From assembly GCA_039977295.1 (NCBI GenBank), contig JBDWDN010000012.1, forward strand, positions 1-64,000: a stretch of DNA of 64,000 nucleotides, in the 5' to 3' direction. Position numbers and translations under genes: made by a program. This document shows positions 16,629-24,018 of the stretch, one piece after another. Numbering within the stretch: position 1 is the stretch's first letter; each line of letters starts with the position of its first letter. The notes under the pieces are model-generated. The model was not told the DNA's origin. It worked only from the letters and a program-made list of their open reading frames with translations, and searched no databases. This stretch comes from Hellea sp039977295. Its GTDB lineage: Bacteria; Pseudomonadota; Alphaproteobacteria; Caulobacterales; Maricaulaceae.

Positions 16629-17762
16629 ATGGGTTCACTTGCAGACATCGTCATTGATTGGCGCTCGGCACTAATGTTTGCTTTGTGTTTGCCAATGCTG
16701 GTTGCGTCTATAATGCTGATGACGCGCCGTGTAGAGCGCCGTGCCAATTTGTTTTTAGGTGGATTGCTTATTGCCGTTGTGATTGTGCAGATCCCTCAAA
16801 TCATCGGCTTTTCTCAGTTTTATTCAATATGGCCGGGACTAACGTTTTTCCCGTTTGATACGGAGCTATATCTTGGCCCGTTATTTTATCTGCATGCTTG
16901 GGCCTTAACACATGACAAACCGCTGCGGTGGCGCTGGGGATTACTTATCCCAGGGTTATTACAGACCCTATATTACACGGCAGCTTTTTTTGCGCTTGGT
17001 GATTACAAGAATAAATGGGCCTATAATGAAGCCGTTCATGACCCTTTTATCACCCCCATTGAAACAGTCTTGGCGATTGGATTTATTTTAGCGGCCATCT
17101 ATTTCGTCTCAAAAATGATGAAAACATATAATATGTTTCTGATTGAGACGCAGTCGGCAAAAATAGAATATGATCCGATTTGGCTACGCCGCCTTAATCG
17201 AGCGTTCATCGTTGCGGGCTGTATATTTTTAATATTTCGGATCGTGGATATGACTCCCGGCGGCCTTACCTATAGGGCAGGTTTTCCGATACAGCTTATC
17301 ATGACGGCCATTATTGCTTGGTTAGGCTTTGAAGCCTTGTCGCGTACATCTCGGCCTTTTCCAAAAATTTATACGCCTTCTGCCGAACCGCTGGATGAGG
17401 CGCCGCCCAAAGCGCGTGACTGGGTAAAGGATGGCGCGGCCCTAAAGGCAGCTATTCAAGATGAGAAATTATACCTCTCCCCGACGCTCTCGTTGAAGGG
17501 CCTTGCCAGCCGGATGAATTCTAATGAGACCTATATGTCCCGCGCGATTAACCTTGGATTGGACACGAATTTTAATCGGCTTATTAATCAGATGCGCGTT
17601 GCCCATGCCAAAGATCTTTTAGCCTCAACATCGGAAAATATTCTCGCGATTGCGCTGGAGTCTGGTTTTAATTCTAAACCCACATTTAACCGTGTCTTTC
17701 GAGATATCTCAGGCCAAACACCGACCGCTTATCGTCAGCAATCAGCTACCGGCGCTCAATAA
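16629..17762 (+). CDS. AraC-family regulator with N-terminal membrane domain
   Basis: A 377-residue protein. Residues 1 to about 250 contain seven hydrophobic helices; after a linker (PSAEPLDEAPPKARD) a cytoplasmic AraC helix-turn-helix domain occupies about 290-370 (LKGLASRMNSNETYMSRAIN; ILAIALESGFNSKPTFNRVF; GQTPTAYRQQ). This is a one-piece membrane sensor and transcription factor. A similar protein is encoded at 37.9 kb, and the stand-alone domain at 20.0 kb resembles its C-terminal third. The signal is unknown. Confidence 0.88.
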   Translation: MGSLADIVIDWRSALMFALCLPMLVASIMLMTRRVERRANLFLGGLLIAVVIVQIPQIIGFSQFYSIWPGLTFFPFDTELYLGPLFYLHAWALTHDKPLRWRWGLLIPGLLQTLYYTAAFFALGDYKNKWAYNEAVHDPFITPIETVLAIGFILAAIYFVSKMMKTYNMFLIETQSAKIEYDPIWLRRLNRAFIVAGCIFLIFRIVDMTPGGLTYRAGFPIQLIMTAIIAWLGFEALSRTSRPFPKIYTPSAEPLDEAPPKARDWVKDGAALKAAIQDEKLYLSPTLSLKGLASRMNSNETYMSRAINLGLDTNFNRLINQMRVAHAKDLLASTSENILAIALESGFNSKPTFNRVFRDISGQTPTAYRQQSATGAQ

Positions 17763-17823
17763 ATGATGGCGTAAGACGTCTTAATATTCGCAAGTTTTTA
17801 ACAATATTTGAAAAAGGCACATT

Positions 17824-18399
17824 ATGACTGAGACGCCGATAGAGCCCTCCGAAGAAATTCGTTCCGCTAATCAACGCTTTATGAGTTTTAATCGCGTCGC
17901 CTCGCTTACGGCTGTAGCTGTGTCTACTCTTGCTCTATTAGTTTCCGTATTGGAAGTTAATGCTATTAAGTCCCAGCAGCGCGCCGCCGTTTGGCCTTTC
18001 ATTGCGCTTAGCAGTTCCTACACGGATCAAGGCTTTACATTTAAGCTTGAAAATAAAGGGGTGGGTCCGGCGCTCGTTCATGCCGTTGATATCACCTATG
18101 AAGATCAACGCTATCGTGATTTGGACGCGTTGATTGTTGAAACTTTAGGCGAAGAAAATGCCTTTAGTTACGATGTTTATTCTGGTGTAAATCCCTCGGG
18201 AAGTGTTTTGGGGGTGGGTGATACCGTCATTTTATTTTCTGTTCCATGGGAAGACCGCACACAGAAATTATTGGAAAAATGGAATGATAAGGTCAATGTG
18301 ACGGCTTGTTATTGTTCAATTCAAGAAGAATGTTGGACGGCGCAACTCTCTCAAGGCATGGCGGAGTCAAGTAACAGCTGTAAAAACCCTGAGACTTAA
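17824..18399 (+). CDS. Single-pass membrane protein, unknown function
   Basis: A 191-residue protein with one transmembrane helix at about residues 25-48 (VASLTAVAVSTLALLVSVLE) and a soluble domain beginning QQRAAVWPFIALSSS, with the pattern ENKGVGPALVHAVDI often seen in proteins of this kind. Four cysteines near the C-terminus (CYCSIQEEC, SCK) could form disulphides. It lies between an AraC sensor and the S41/AraC operon on the same strand. The family name is not known to me. Confidence 0.7.
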   Translation: MTETPIEPSEEIRSANQRFMSFNRVASLTAVAVSTLALLVSVLEVNAIKSQQRAAVWPFIALSSSYTDQGFTFKLENKGVGPALVHAVDITYEDQRYRDLDALIVETLGEENAFSYDVYSGVNPSGSVLGVGDTVILFSVPWEDRTQKLLEKWNDKVNVTACYCSIQEECWTAQLSQGMAESSNSCKNPET

Positions 18400-18408
18400 A
18401 GGGAATTT

Positions 18409-18491
18409 TTGAGACAAATGTCTCATATCTTTTAGTGGGTCTCAAATCTGATAAACCTTTGCTCAATAAAAGCTTTGAGACGATAGGTCTC
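18409..18491 (+). promoter_or_regulatory. Cluster of TTGAGAC motifs before the S41/AraC operon
   Basis: TTGAGAC occurs at 18409-18415 and 18475-18481 on the plus strand, and once inverted near 18439-18445. Two copies form inverted repeats with GTCTC: GAGAC-N4-GTCTC at 18411-18424 and GAGAC-N5-GTCTC at 18477-18491. The core matches the direct repeat at 16533-16561, suggesting a shared regulator. Confidence 0.5.
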
Positions 18492-18556
18492 TGCATAGAT
18501 GCAATTCTCTGCCCATAGCGAAACCCAATATTTGGTTACGCATGATGGAGAGATTC

Positions 18557-20038
18557 ATGAAGAAACTCATTTTAACAGCGGTATCCCTCGCGGCGTTTAC
18601 GTCTATGCCGGCATTTGCACAATCAGCAGCAGGCGCACAGCTTAGTGTCGATCAAGTCACGTCGGATATAACTTTGGCGCGTGAAGCTTATAGCCGCGTG
18701 CATCCGGGTTATACGCGATATGCAAAGGCGGCGGATATGGAGGCTGCTTGGACTGGAATTATCACAGAGGCTAAAGCAAAAGAGGGCCTCACAAGCGGCG
18801 AGTTTTATCTCGCGGTTCAGAAAGTTCTAACGCTCATTCGCTGTGATCACACAAAGGCTGAACTTCCCAAAGCCTTAAGGCAAGAGCGAAATGAAACGCC
18901 TGTCTATCTGCCTTTAAGGTGGCAGCTTGTTGATCAGCGCGCCCTGATCACGCTGCCAGTAGAAGCGCTGGGCCTTAATGTGGGTGATGAGATTTTATCG
19001 ATAAATGGCCGCCCTTTGGCAGCCATGATTGCAGAGGTCGAAAGCTATATTCCCTATGACGGATATACAAAATGGTCACGTGCTGGCGGCGTCGGGGAGT
19101 CGCTTGAATTTATGGGCGGCGCTGTTGACCATTTTGGTGCATTATTGTGGGACATCTCACCAACAGCCACTGTCGAGATAAAAGCCGTCTCTGGTGAAGT
19201 AAAAACAGTTCAGATGGAGCGCGTTACATTCGACAGTTGGAAAACCTTAGGAGATGCCAAGGCAAGTGTGCGCAACTTCAAGGATGCCGTGTCCTACCAA
19301 AGAATTGGTGAAAATGCAGGCTACTTAAAAATTGATAGTTTTGTAAATTACCGCGACCCTGTGAAACCTGATACTCTATTTCGACCGATTTTTAAATCTA
19401 TCCAAGCAGAGGGACGCGATTATCTTATTCTCGATTTGCGGCAGAATGGTGGGGGGTCATCAGACGCCCGTATGAGCTTGACCGCCAATCTTTTAAGTGA
19501 GCCGTTAAAAGCTAAAAAGGACATGCGTGTCGCAACACTTAATTTGGATGGACTAAGAGACCATATGTCCACCTGGGATAAACGCGCTCTAAAGCCCAAC
19601 CCGCTAGGATTTAAGAAGAATAAAGACGGCACTTATTCTCTCAGATCATTCATTGATGAAGATTTGCGAACGCTCAAACCCAGTAAATATGCATTTAATG
19701 GAAAACTTATTGTTTTAACAAGCTCGACTAACTCATCGGGCAGCACAAGCTTAGCTGCGACATTGAAATCGCATCGAGACGCGACGCTTATCGGTGGCCG
19801 CACAGGAGGAAGCGCAGAGGGGCCGACAGCGGGCTTATTATTTACATTGACGCTACCAGAAAGCGGCATACGCACGCGCGTTCCGTTTTTCCGCTACTAC
19901 AATAATGTTAAGGTCTTCGAACCCGGCTTAGGCATGACGCCAGATATCAATGCGCCTATGACAGCGGACGCTTTCTTGGAGGGAAGAGATCCGGCGTATG
20001 ACGCTGCACTAGCCTTTATTGAAGGTAAAGTAGAATAA
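18557..20038 (+). CDS. S41-family peptidase, exported
   Basis: A 493-residue protein starting at ATG 18557, chosen because GGAGA precedes it and it opens a classic signal peptide (KKLILTAVSLAAF, cleavage after AFA). The S41 domain contains DLRQNGGGSS and the nucleophile region TSSTNSSGSTS near residue 393, followed by GGRTGGSAEGP. A PDZ-like loop (LGLNVGDEILSINGRPL) is at about 137-152. It stops in TAATG shared with the next gene, so this periplasmic peptidase and a DNA-binding protein are made together. Confidence 0.87.
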   Translation: MKKLILTAVSLAAFTSMPAFAQSAAGAQLSVDQVTSDITLAREAYSRVHPGYTRYAKAADMEAAWTGIITEAKAKEGLTSGEFYLAVQKVLTLIRCDHTKAELPKALRQERNETPVYLPLRWQLVDQRALITLPVEALGLNVGDEILSINGRPLAAMIAEVESYIPYDGYTKWSRAGGVGESLEFMGGAVDHFGALLWDISPTATVEIKAVSGEVKTVQMERVTFDSWKTLGDAKASVRNFKDAVSYQRIGENAGYLKIDSFVNYRDPVKPDTLFRPIFKSIQAEGRDYLILDLRQNGGGSSDARMSLTANLLSEPLKAKKDMRVATLNLDGLRDHMSTWDKRALKPNPLGFKKNKDGTYSLRSFIDEDLRTLKPSKYAFNGKLIVLTSSTNSSGSTSLAATLKSHRDATLIGGRTGGSAEGPTAGLLFTLTLPESGIRTRVPFFRYYNNVKVFEPGLGMTPDINAPMTADAFLEGRDPAYDAALAFIEGKVE

Positions 20039-20496
20039 TGGACGACAACAAGGCTGCGAGCGCGGGCAAGTCTGCGCATTATCGCCGGAGTAGGCAAGAA
20101 CAGAGCTGGCAAGATGAAGGTCAGCGTTTGCTAACGGCCATTAAAACACATGAATGGTTTCTAGATTCCAGTTTTTCACTTTTACAGCTTTCCGAAAGGG
20201 TAGCCCTGAACACAAATTATGCCTCCCACGCTCTAAATTATGGTTTGGGGACGTCTTTCAAAAATATCTTGAATGAGCTGCGGGTTGATTTTGCAAAGAG
20301 ATTGATCAAGCAAGACCGAGAGAGTTTGCTGACGATCGCGCTTAATTCAGGGTTTGGGTCTAAAGCGAGCTTTAACCGCGTCTTTTTAAAGCTAACACAT
20401 CAGACGCCCAGTCAATATCGCTATCAGTCCCGTCAAGAAAGTCGTGGCAAGACCCTCGCCCCATCTCAGACCTTAGGAGGTGGTGATGTGAATTAG
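20038..20496 (+). CDS. Stand-alone AraC-type DNA-binding domain protein
   Basis: A 152-residue protein that is little more than an AraC helix-turn-helix domain (FSLLQLSERVALNTNYASHA; LLTIALNSGFGSKASFNRVF; HQTPSQYRYQ) with charged tails. It overlaps the peptidase stop by one base (TAATG). Its sequence follows the C-terminal part of the membrane AraC protein at 16.6 kb, including the linker before the domain, but the membrane sensor is missing. It may be regulated by partner contact or act constitutively. Confidence 0.85.
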   Translation: MDDNKAASAGKSAHYRRSRQEQSWQDEGQRLLTAIKTHEWFLDSSFSLLQLSERVALNTNYASHALNYGLGTSFKNILNELRVDFAKRLIKQDRESLLTIALNSGFGSKASFNRVFLKLTHQTPSQYRYQSRQESRGKTLAPSQTLGGGDVN

Positions 20497-20542
20497 GTCA
20501 TAATTTCAAAGACATCATCTTATCAAAATCCAAGGAAATACA

Positions 20543-21244
20543 ATGAAAAACTTACCTATCTCCCCTAAAAATCCACCCAAAAACAAGGTCATGATATCCA
20601 CCATATTTTTGGGCGCAGCTATTACGGCGCTGATCTGCATGACTCCTGCATATGCGCAATCAAGCAAGACACTCAACATAGAAGGTTTCAGCGCAATTAA
20701 GGCCGAAGCGGGCGTGAATGTCGTTTATAAAAAATCGAATAATTATGACGTTCAGACAGAGCTTCAAAGCGGTTCTGACCATACTGTGCGGATTAAAAAA
20801 CGGGGCGATACACTCTATATTGCCCGCAAAACAGAGAAGGGTTGGGCGGACGGGAAAACCCGCGTCACTGTTAAAGTTTCCGGACCAGAACTTAATTTCA
20901 TTGCAGCTAGTTCTGGCGCAAAAGTTACGGCAACTGACTTAGAGGCTCAGATATTGAAAATACGTGTAGATAGCGGCGGGCGCGTTCTGGCAGCGGGCCG
21001 CTGTGGCCGCCTTTCTAGTCAAGCGGACTCAGGGGGCGTGGCTGATTTATCTAAGGTCAAATGCGATCAAGTGGCCGCAAAAGCTTATTCTGGTGGTGGC
21101 TTAAAACTATATGCAAGTGAATCCATCAAAACGCGAACCGATAGCGGCGGGTCTATCCGAGTCTTTGGAACTCCGCCAGAACGTGATGTTAAACCTGCAA
21201 ACGGTTCTTATGGCGGGCGCACTATTTTTGAGAAAAAAGACTAA
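20543..21244 (+). CDS. GIN-domain (DUF2807) exported protein
   Basis: A 233-residue protein with a long N-terminal signal region (hydrophobic stretch at about 18-36, cleavage near AYAQ). The mature part has the GIN-domain beta-helix style, with repeated turns SSGAKV, DSGGRV, DSGGVA, YSGGGL, DSGGSI spaced about 18-20 residues. Members are envelope-associated and often sit beside S41 or AraC genes; function is not established. AAGGA precedes the ATG. It follows the AraC gene by 46 bp and may be in the same operon. Confidence 0.85.
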   Translation: MKNLPISPKNPPKNKVMISTIFLGAAITALICMTPAYAQSSKTLNIEGFSAIKAEAGVNVVYKKSNNYDVQTELQSGSDHTVRIKKRGDTLYIARKTEKGWADGKTRVTVKVSGPELNFIAASSGAKVTATDLEAQILKIRVDSGGRVLAAGRCGRLSSQADSGGVADLSKVKCDQVAAKAYSGGGLKLYASESIKTRTDSGGSIRVFGTPPERDVKPANGSYGGRTIFEKKD

Positions 21245-21398
21245 TTCAGCCTTAAACGAGAATACTTCGAGCACTGCCGAAAGGTTGCGCTGCCTATTAT
21301 CGGTGCTCGCTTGCCTGACTAAATTTGAGATATGAACCGAGCAGATTATGGATTAACATTTTTGATTGATGATTTGATGCTATTAATGATCAATATGT
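21245..21398. other. Non-coding stretch before the structured leader
   Basis: Together with the leader below this makes the only gap over 300 bases. This first half is AT-rich near its right end (TTGATG at 21374-21379 is a possible -35 box). I see no open reading frame with a convincing start or any repeat in it. Confidence 0.4.
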
Positions 21399-21500
21399 TA
21401 TAGTGTTCTTGAAATGGGTCGTGTGAGAGGGGCCGAGCGGACATCAAAAAGTTTGGTGGAGCTGAATTCGAGACTCCAAACTCACGGCCCTCGGGATCAC
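21399..21500 (+). promoter_or_regulatory. Promoter and structured RNA leader before a VOC gene
   Basis: A TATAGT -10 box at 21399-21404 is followed by three nested inverted repeats: 21423-21426 with 21497-21500, 21427-21435 with 21485-21492 (GAGGG/CCCTC and CCG/CGG with one bulged G), and 21450-21456 with 21476-21482 (AGTTTGG/CCAAACT). The RNA would fold into one long interrupted stem-loop of about 80 bases ending 53 bp before the VOC start. It does not match a tRNA or a riboswitch that I know. A cis-regulatory leader or small RNA are both possible. Confidence 0.35.
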
Positions 21501-21553
21501 TCAATTCGGCAACTATAATGTCGATAGGGACCCAGAGTTATTGAGGCAAAAAT

Positions 21554-21904
21554 ATGAGTATGAAAATCCAATATCTTGAAATCGTTACGCCCGATGTAGA
21601 GGGTACAATTGCTATTTTTGCGGCGTCTAATAACGCAAAATTCTCAGACCCTGTCGCAGAGCTTGGCAATGCGAGAGTGGCGAAAATGCCCGATGGTGGG
21701 CAGATTAGCGTCCGGGCGCCTATGCACGCCGAGGAAGAGCCTGTGACCCGAACCTATTTTTTAACAGAGGATATAGACGCCGCGACAGAGCAGGCCGTTG
21801 CGGCGGGCGCTGAACTTGCCCATCCCGTGATGGACATTCCGGGACAAGGAAAATTCTCTATTTTCTTTCATGCCGGCAACCAGTTCGGATATTGGCAGAC
21901 CTAG
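21554..21904 (+). CDS. VOC-superfamily (glyoxalase/bleomycin resistance fold) protein
   Basis: A 116-residue protein with a single VOC fold: a beta-alpha-beta-beta-beta unit starting IQYLEIVTPDVEGTIAIFAA and a second half EDIDAATEQAVAAGAELAHP. VOC proteins are dimeric metal-dependent enzymes or ligand binders. GAGG lies 9 bases before the ATG. It is convergent with the second VOC gene at 21927 but dissimilar to it. Confidence 0.82.
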   Translation: MSMKIQYLEIVTPDVEGTIAIFAASNNAKFSDPVAELGNARVAKMPDGGQISVRAPMHAEEEPVTRTYFLTEDIDAATEQAVAAGAELAHPVMDIPGQGKFSIFFHAGNQFGYWQT

Positions 21905-21926
21905 ACTTATTGCGGTTGTTATGCGT

Positions 21927-22298
21927 CTAAAGGTGTTGATCAACTAGGATAGGGTTGCCGTCTGGATCAAGGATCATAAAGCTGGCCGGGCCGGATGTGC
22001 TTTCATCTGCTTCGGTCATGAATTCTACGCCGCTGGCTTTGAGCCGCTTTTGGATTTCGCGGATGTCGTCAAAACTCTCAAGGGGCTCAGCATTGCTGTC
22101 CCATCCTGGGTTAAAGGTCATCATGTTTTTTTCGAACATGCCTTGAAATAAACCAATAACCTTGCTTTCATTTTTCATAATAAGCCAGCCTTGCGTGGTG
22201 TCTCCGCCCATTTCACTAAAACCAATTTTTTCGTAAAATGATTTTGACGCGGTTAGATCCTTGACGCTGAGGCTGATTGAAAATGCACCTAATTTCAT
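21927..22298 (-). CDS. VOC-superfamily protein
   Basis: A 123-residue VOC-fold protein (KLGAFSISLSVKDLTASKSF; GPASFMILDPDGNPILVDQH), with AAAGGAGA before the ATG. It is the last gene of a three-gene minus-strand operon: LuxR regulator, DUF4199 membrane protein, VOC. The order recurs in other alphaproteobacteria as I recall it. Substrate unknown. Confidence 0.87.
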   Translation of the reverse strand: MKLGAFSISLSVKDLTASKSFYEKIGFSEMGGDTTQGWLIMKNESKVIGLFQGMFEKNMMTFNPGWDSNAEPLESFDDIREIQKRLKASGVEFMTEADESTSGPASFMILDPDGNPILVDQHL

Positions 22299-22322
22299 GT
22301 CTCATTCTCCTTTGATATTTGG

Positions 22323-22877
22323 TTATTTACGCGCCCAAAATTTCGGGTTGTGAAGGCTGAGGGCTGAGATAAGGGCAACGATAAATCCCATCGGGAAGTT
22401 TTCTAAAAATGTCATCGGCATGCGATAAGACGTCCTTTCATAATTCGTGACGTAGTCTTTCATTTTTGATGTGTAGTCGGAGAGTTCGGCGCCGCTCATG
22501 CCTTTGGCTTTAGCCTTTTCAAGCAACATATCCGTATATCCAATGATGAATGTATCACCCGTATATGCGATATAAATCTCCCAAACCAAGACATAAGCCA
22601 GAGCTGAAAAAAACGCCATCGAGGCCCCAAGGAGAAGCGCTTTTGAAAAAGCGATCACACCGCCTTGGTCGATATTGCGAAATCTTTTAATCCCGAAAAA
22701 GATCAGGGACATGTATAAGAACATGAGTAAAAACCCAACCGCCATTGAGCTTGCACCGCTTTGCATGCCGAATGCGATGAAGCTGCCAACCATAGAACAT
22801 ATGATAAGAAGCCCCGTGGCAAATCCATAGAAAAACGCTGTCTTCCAAAACCCTAAGGCGCGTTTGGTATTACTCAT
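22323..22877 (-). CDS. DUF4199-family membrane protein
   Basis: A 184-residue protein with four hydrophobic helices and a hydrophilic loop between the third and fourth (about residues 110-155: MLLEKAKAKGMSGAELSDYT), the arrangement of DUF4199 proteins. GGAGA precedes the ATG. It lies 24 bp upstream of the VOC gene and 80 bp after the LuxR gene. Function unknown. Confidence 0.82.
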   Translation of the reverse strand: MSNTKRALGFWKTAFFYGFATGLLIICSMVGSFIAFGMQSGASSMAVGFLLMFLYMSLIFFGIKRFRNIDQGGVIAFSKALLLGASMAFFSALAYVLVWEIYIAYTGDTFIIGYTDMLLEKAKAKGMSGAELSDYTSKMKDYVTNYERTSYRMPMTFLENFPMGFIVALISALSLHNPKFWARK

Positions 22878-22957
22878 AATTTTCTCCTATTTGAACGACC
22901 CAAAACTGCGGGATTTTAATGTCGTTGTCACTCGCCCAGATGGGTGAGTTCTATAAA

Positions 22958-23386
22958 TTAACCCGCTTGGCTGACGGGATTTAAGGAAAGTTCCGTAGCT
23001 TTGCTGACGGCCTGGGTTCGGTTTTTTACGCCGAGCTTTACATATAAATTAGCCAGATGGGTTTTGATAGTATTGGGCGAAAGACCAAGATCGCGCGCGA
23101 TTTCCTTGTTACTTTTGCCTCGGCTTAGAAAGGTCAGCATCTCGAGCTCACGCCGCGTTAGGCCAAGAGCCTCGATTGCTTTGTCATTTTGTGCGGGGCC
23201 GCCAATAGGGACGCGGGGGCGCCGTTGACGCTCTATCCAAATGCCGAGGCCCGCAAATAACACGGCGATAACCAGTCCATAAATCTCAAGCCCGATGTCG
23301 CGCATGAAGACTTTATAATTTAGCCAGCTGAGCGCAAAGGCAGCCAACGCTAAGATCGAGCCATAAAGTATTATCATTCCCCTCAT
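22958..23386 (-). CDS. LuxR-type transcriptional regulator with membrane helices
   Basis: A 142-residue protein: two N-terminal hydrophobic helices (ILYGSILALAAFALSWLNYK; EIYGLVIAVLFAGLGIWI) and a C-terminal LuxR helix-turn-helix (LTRRELEMLTFLSRGKSNKE through LGVKNRTQAVSKA). I start at ATG 23386 (MRGMIILYG) because relatives I know begin there; the frame is open to GTG 23437. It probably regulates its own operon with DUF4199 and VOC genes. Confidence 0.82.
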   Translation of the reverse strand: MRGMIILYGSILALAAFALSWLNYKVFMRDIGLEIYGLVIAVLFAGLGIWIERQRRPRVPIGGPAQNDKAIEALGLTRRELEMLTFLSRGKSNKEIARDLGLSPNTIKTHLANLYVKLGVKNRTQAVSKATELSLNPVSQAG

Positions 23387-23587
23387 GACGGTATAATGCC
23401 AGAGCAGAGGCGTCATGGCTAGGGCGGAGGGAAACACAAATTAGCACTACAAGCGAAATTTCCTATAAGGCCAATCTTATCTGCCCGTAGCCAAGCGAAA
23501 TTAAATGAGGTAGTTGGAGAAGTTGTTCAGTTTTGTCCGAAAGGATGGAAGATAGTTCGACAGAGACAAATAGGGCAGAGAGATAAC

Positions 23588-23911
23588 ATGCTGGAACCGG
23601 CTTCATTCTTAGTTTTTCGAGAACTTATTGGAACAGCATTGCATGTCATAAAAAGAACGCCTGAGGCGATAGCTGAAGAGTATGGCTTATATGTTGAAAG
23701 GTCGTTTGAGAGCGGGTTGGGGTATTACACCTTTGTTGGTTTTCAAAAGGGTGAATATTATTTTGGTTTAAGAAGGTTTGTAGAATCACCCGTGAAAACG
23801 AATAGCATGGTGAGTGTAATGGGCGCGCCAGATGGGATGAAGAAGGGACTCATTGCTGAAGCACTGAATATGGATGTTTCGGAAGTTATTGAACTGAAAA
23901 TGGAACATTAG
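23588..23911 (+). CDS. Hypothetical protein
   Basis: A 107-residue soluble protein with a likely alpha/beta fold (EEYGLYVERSFESGLGYYTF) and no signal peptide or recognisable motif. CAGAGAG precedes the ATG. Isolated between the LuxR operon and the end of hutU, transcribed toward hutU. Confidence 0.55.
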   Translation: MLEPASFLVFRELIGTALHVIKRTPEAIAEEYGLYVERSFESGLGYYTFVGFQKGEYYFGLRRFVESPVKTNSMVSVMGAPDGMKKGLIAEALNMDVSEVIELKMEH

Positions 23912-24018
23912 GCATTTTTGCCGCGAAGACGTTTTGGATGCGCGCTGTCAAGCCGACCTTAGCCAATTTTTCAATTTCAGCCAATTGGTTGCAGTTCTGT
24001 CAGATGGTTCGGTTCCTT

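Noticed and set aside
21421..21500. Possible tRNA-like gene in the structured leader
   Set aside because: Outer stem and one inner stem exist, but there is no anticodon arm, T-loop or CCA position that fits.
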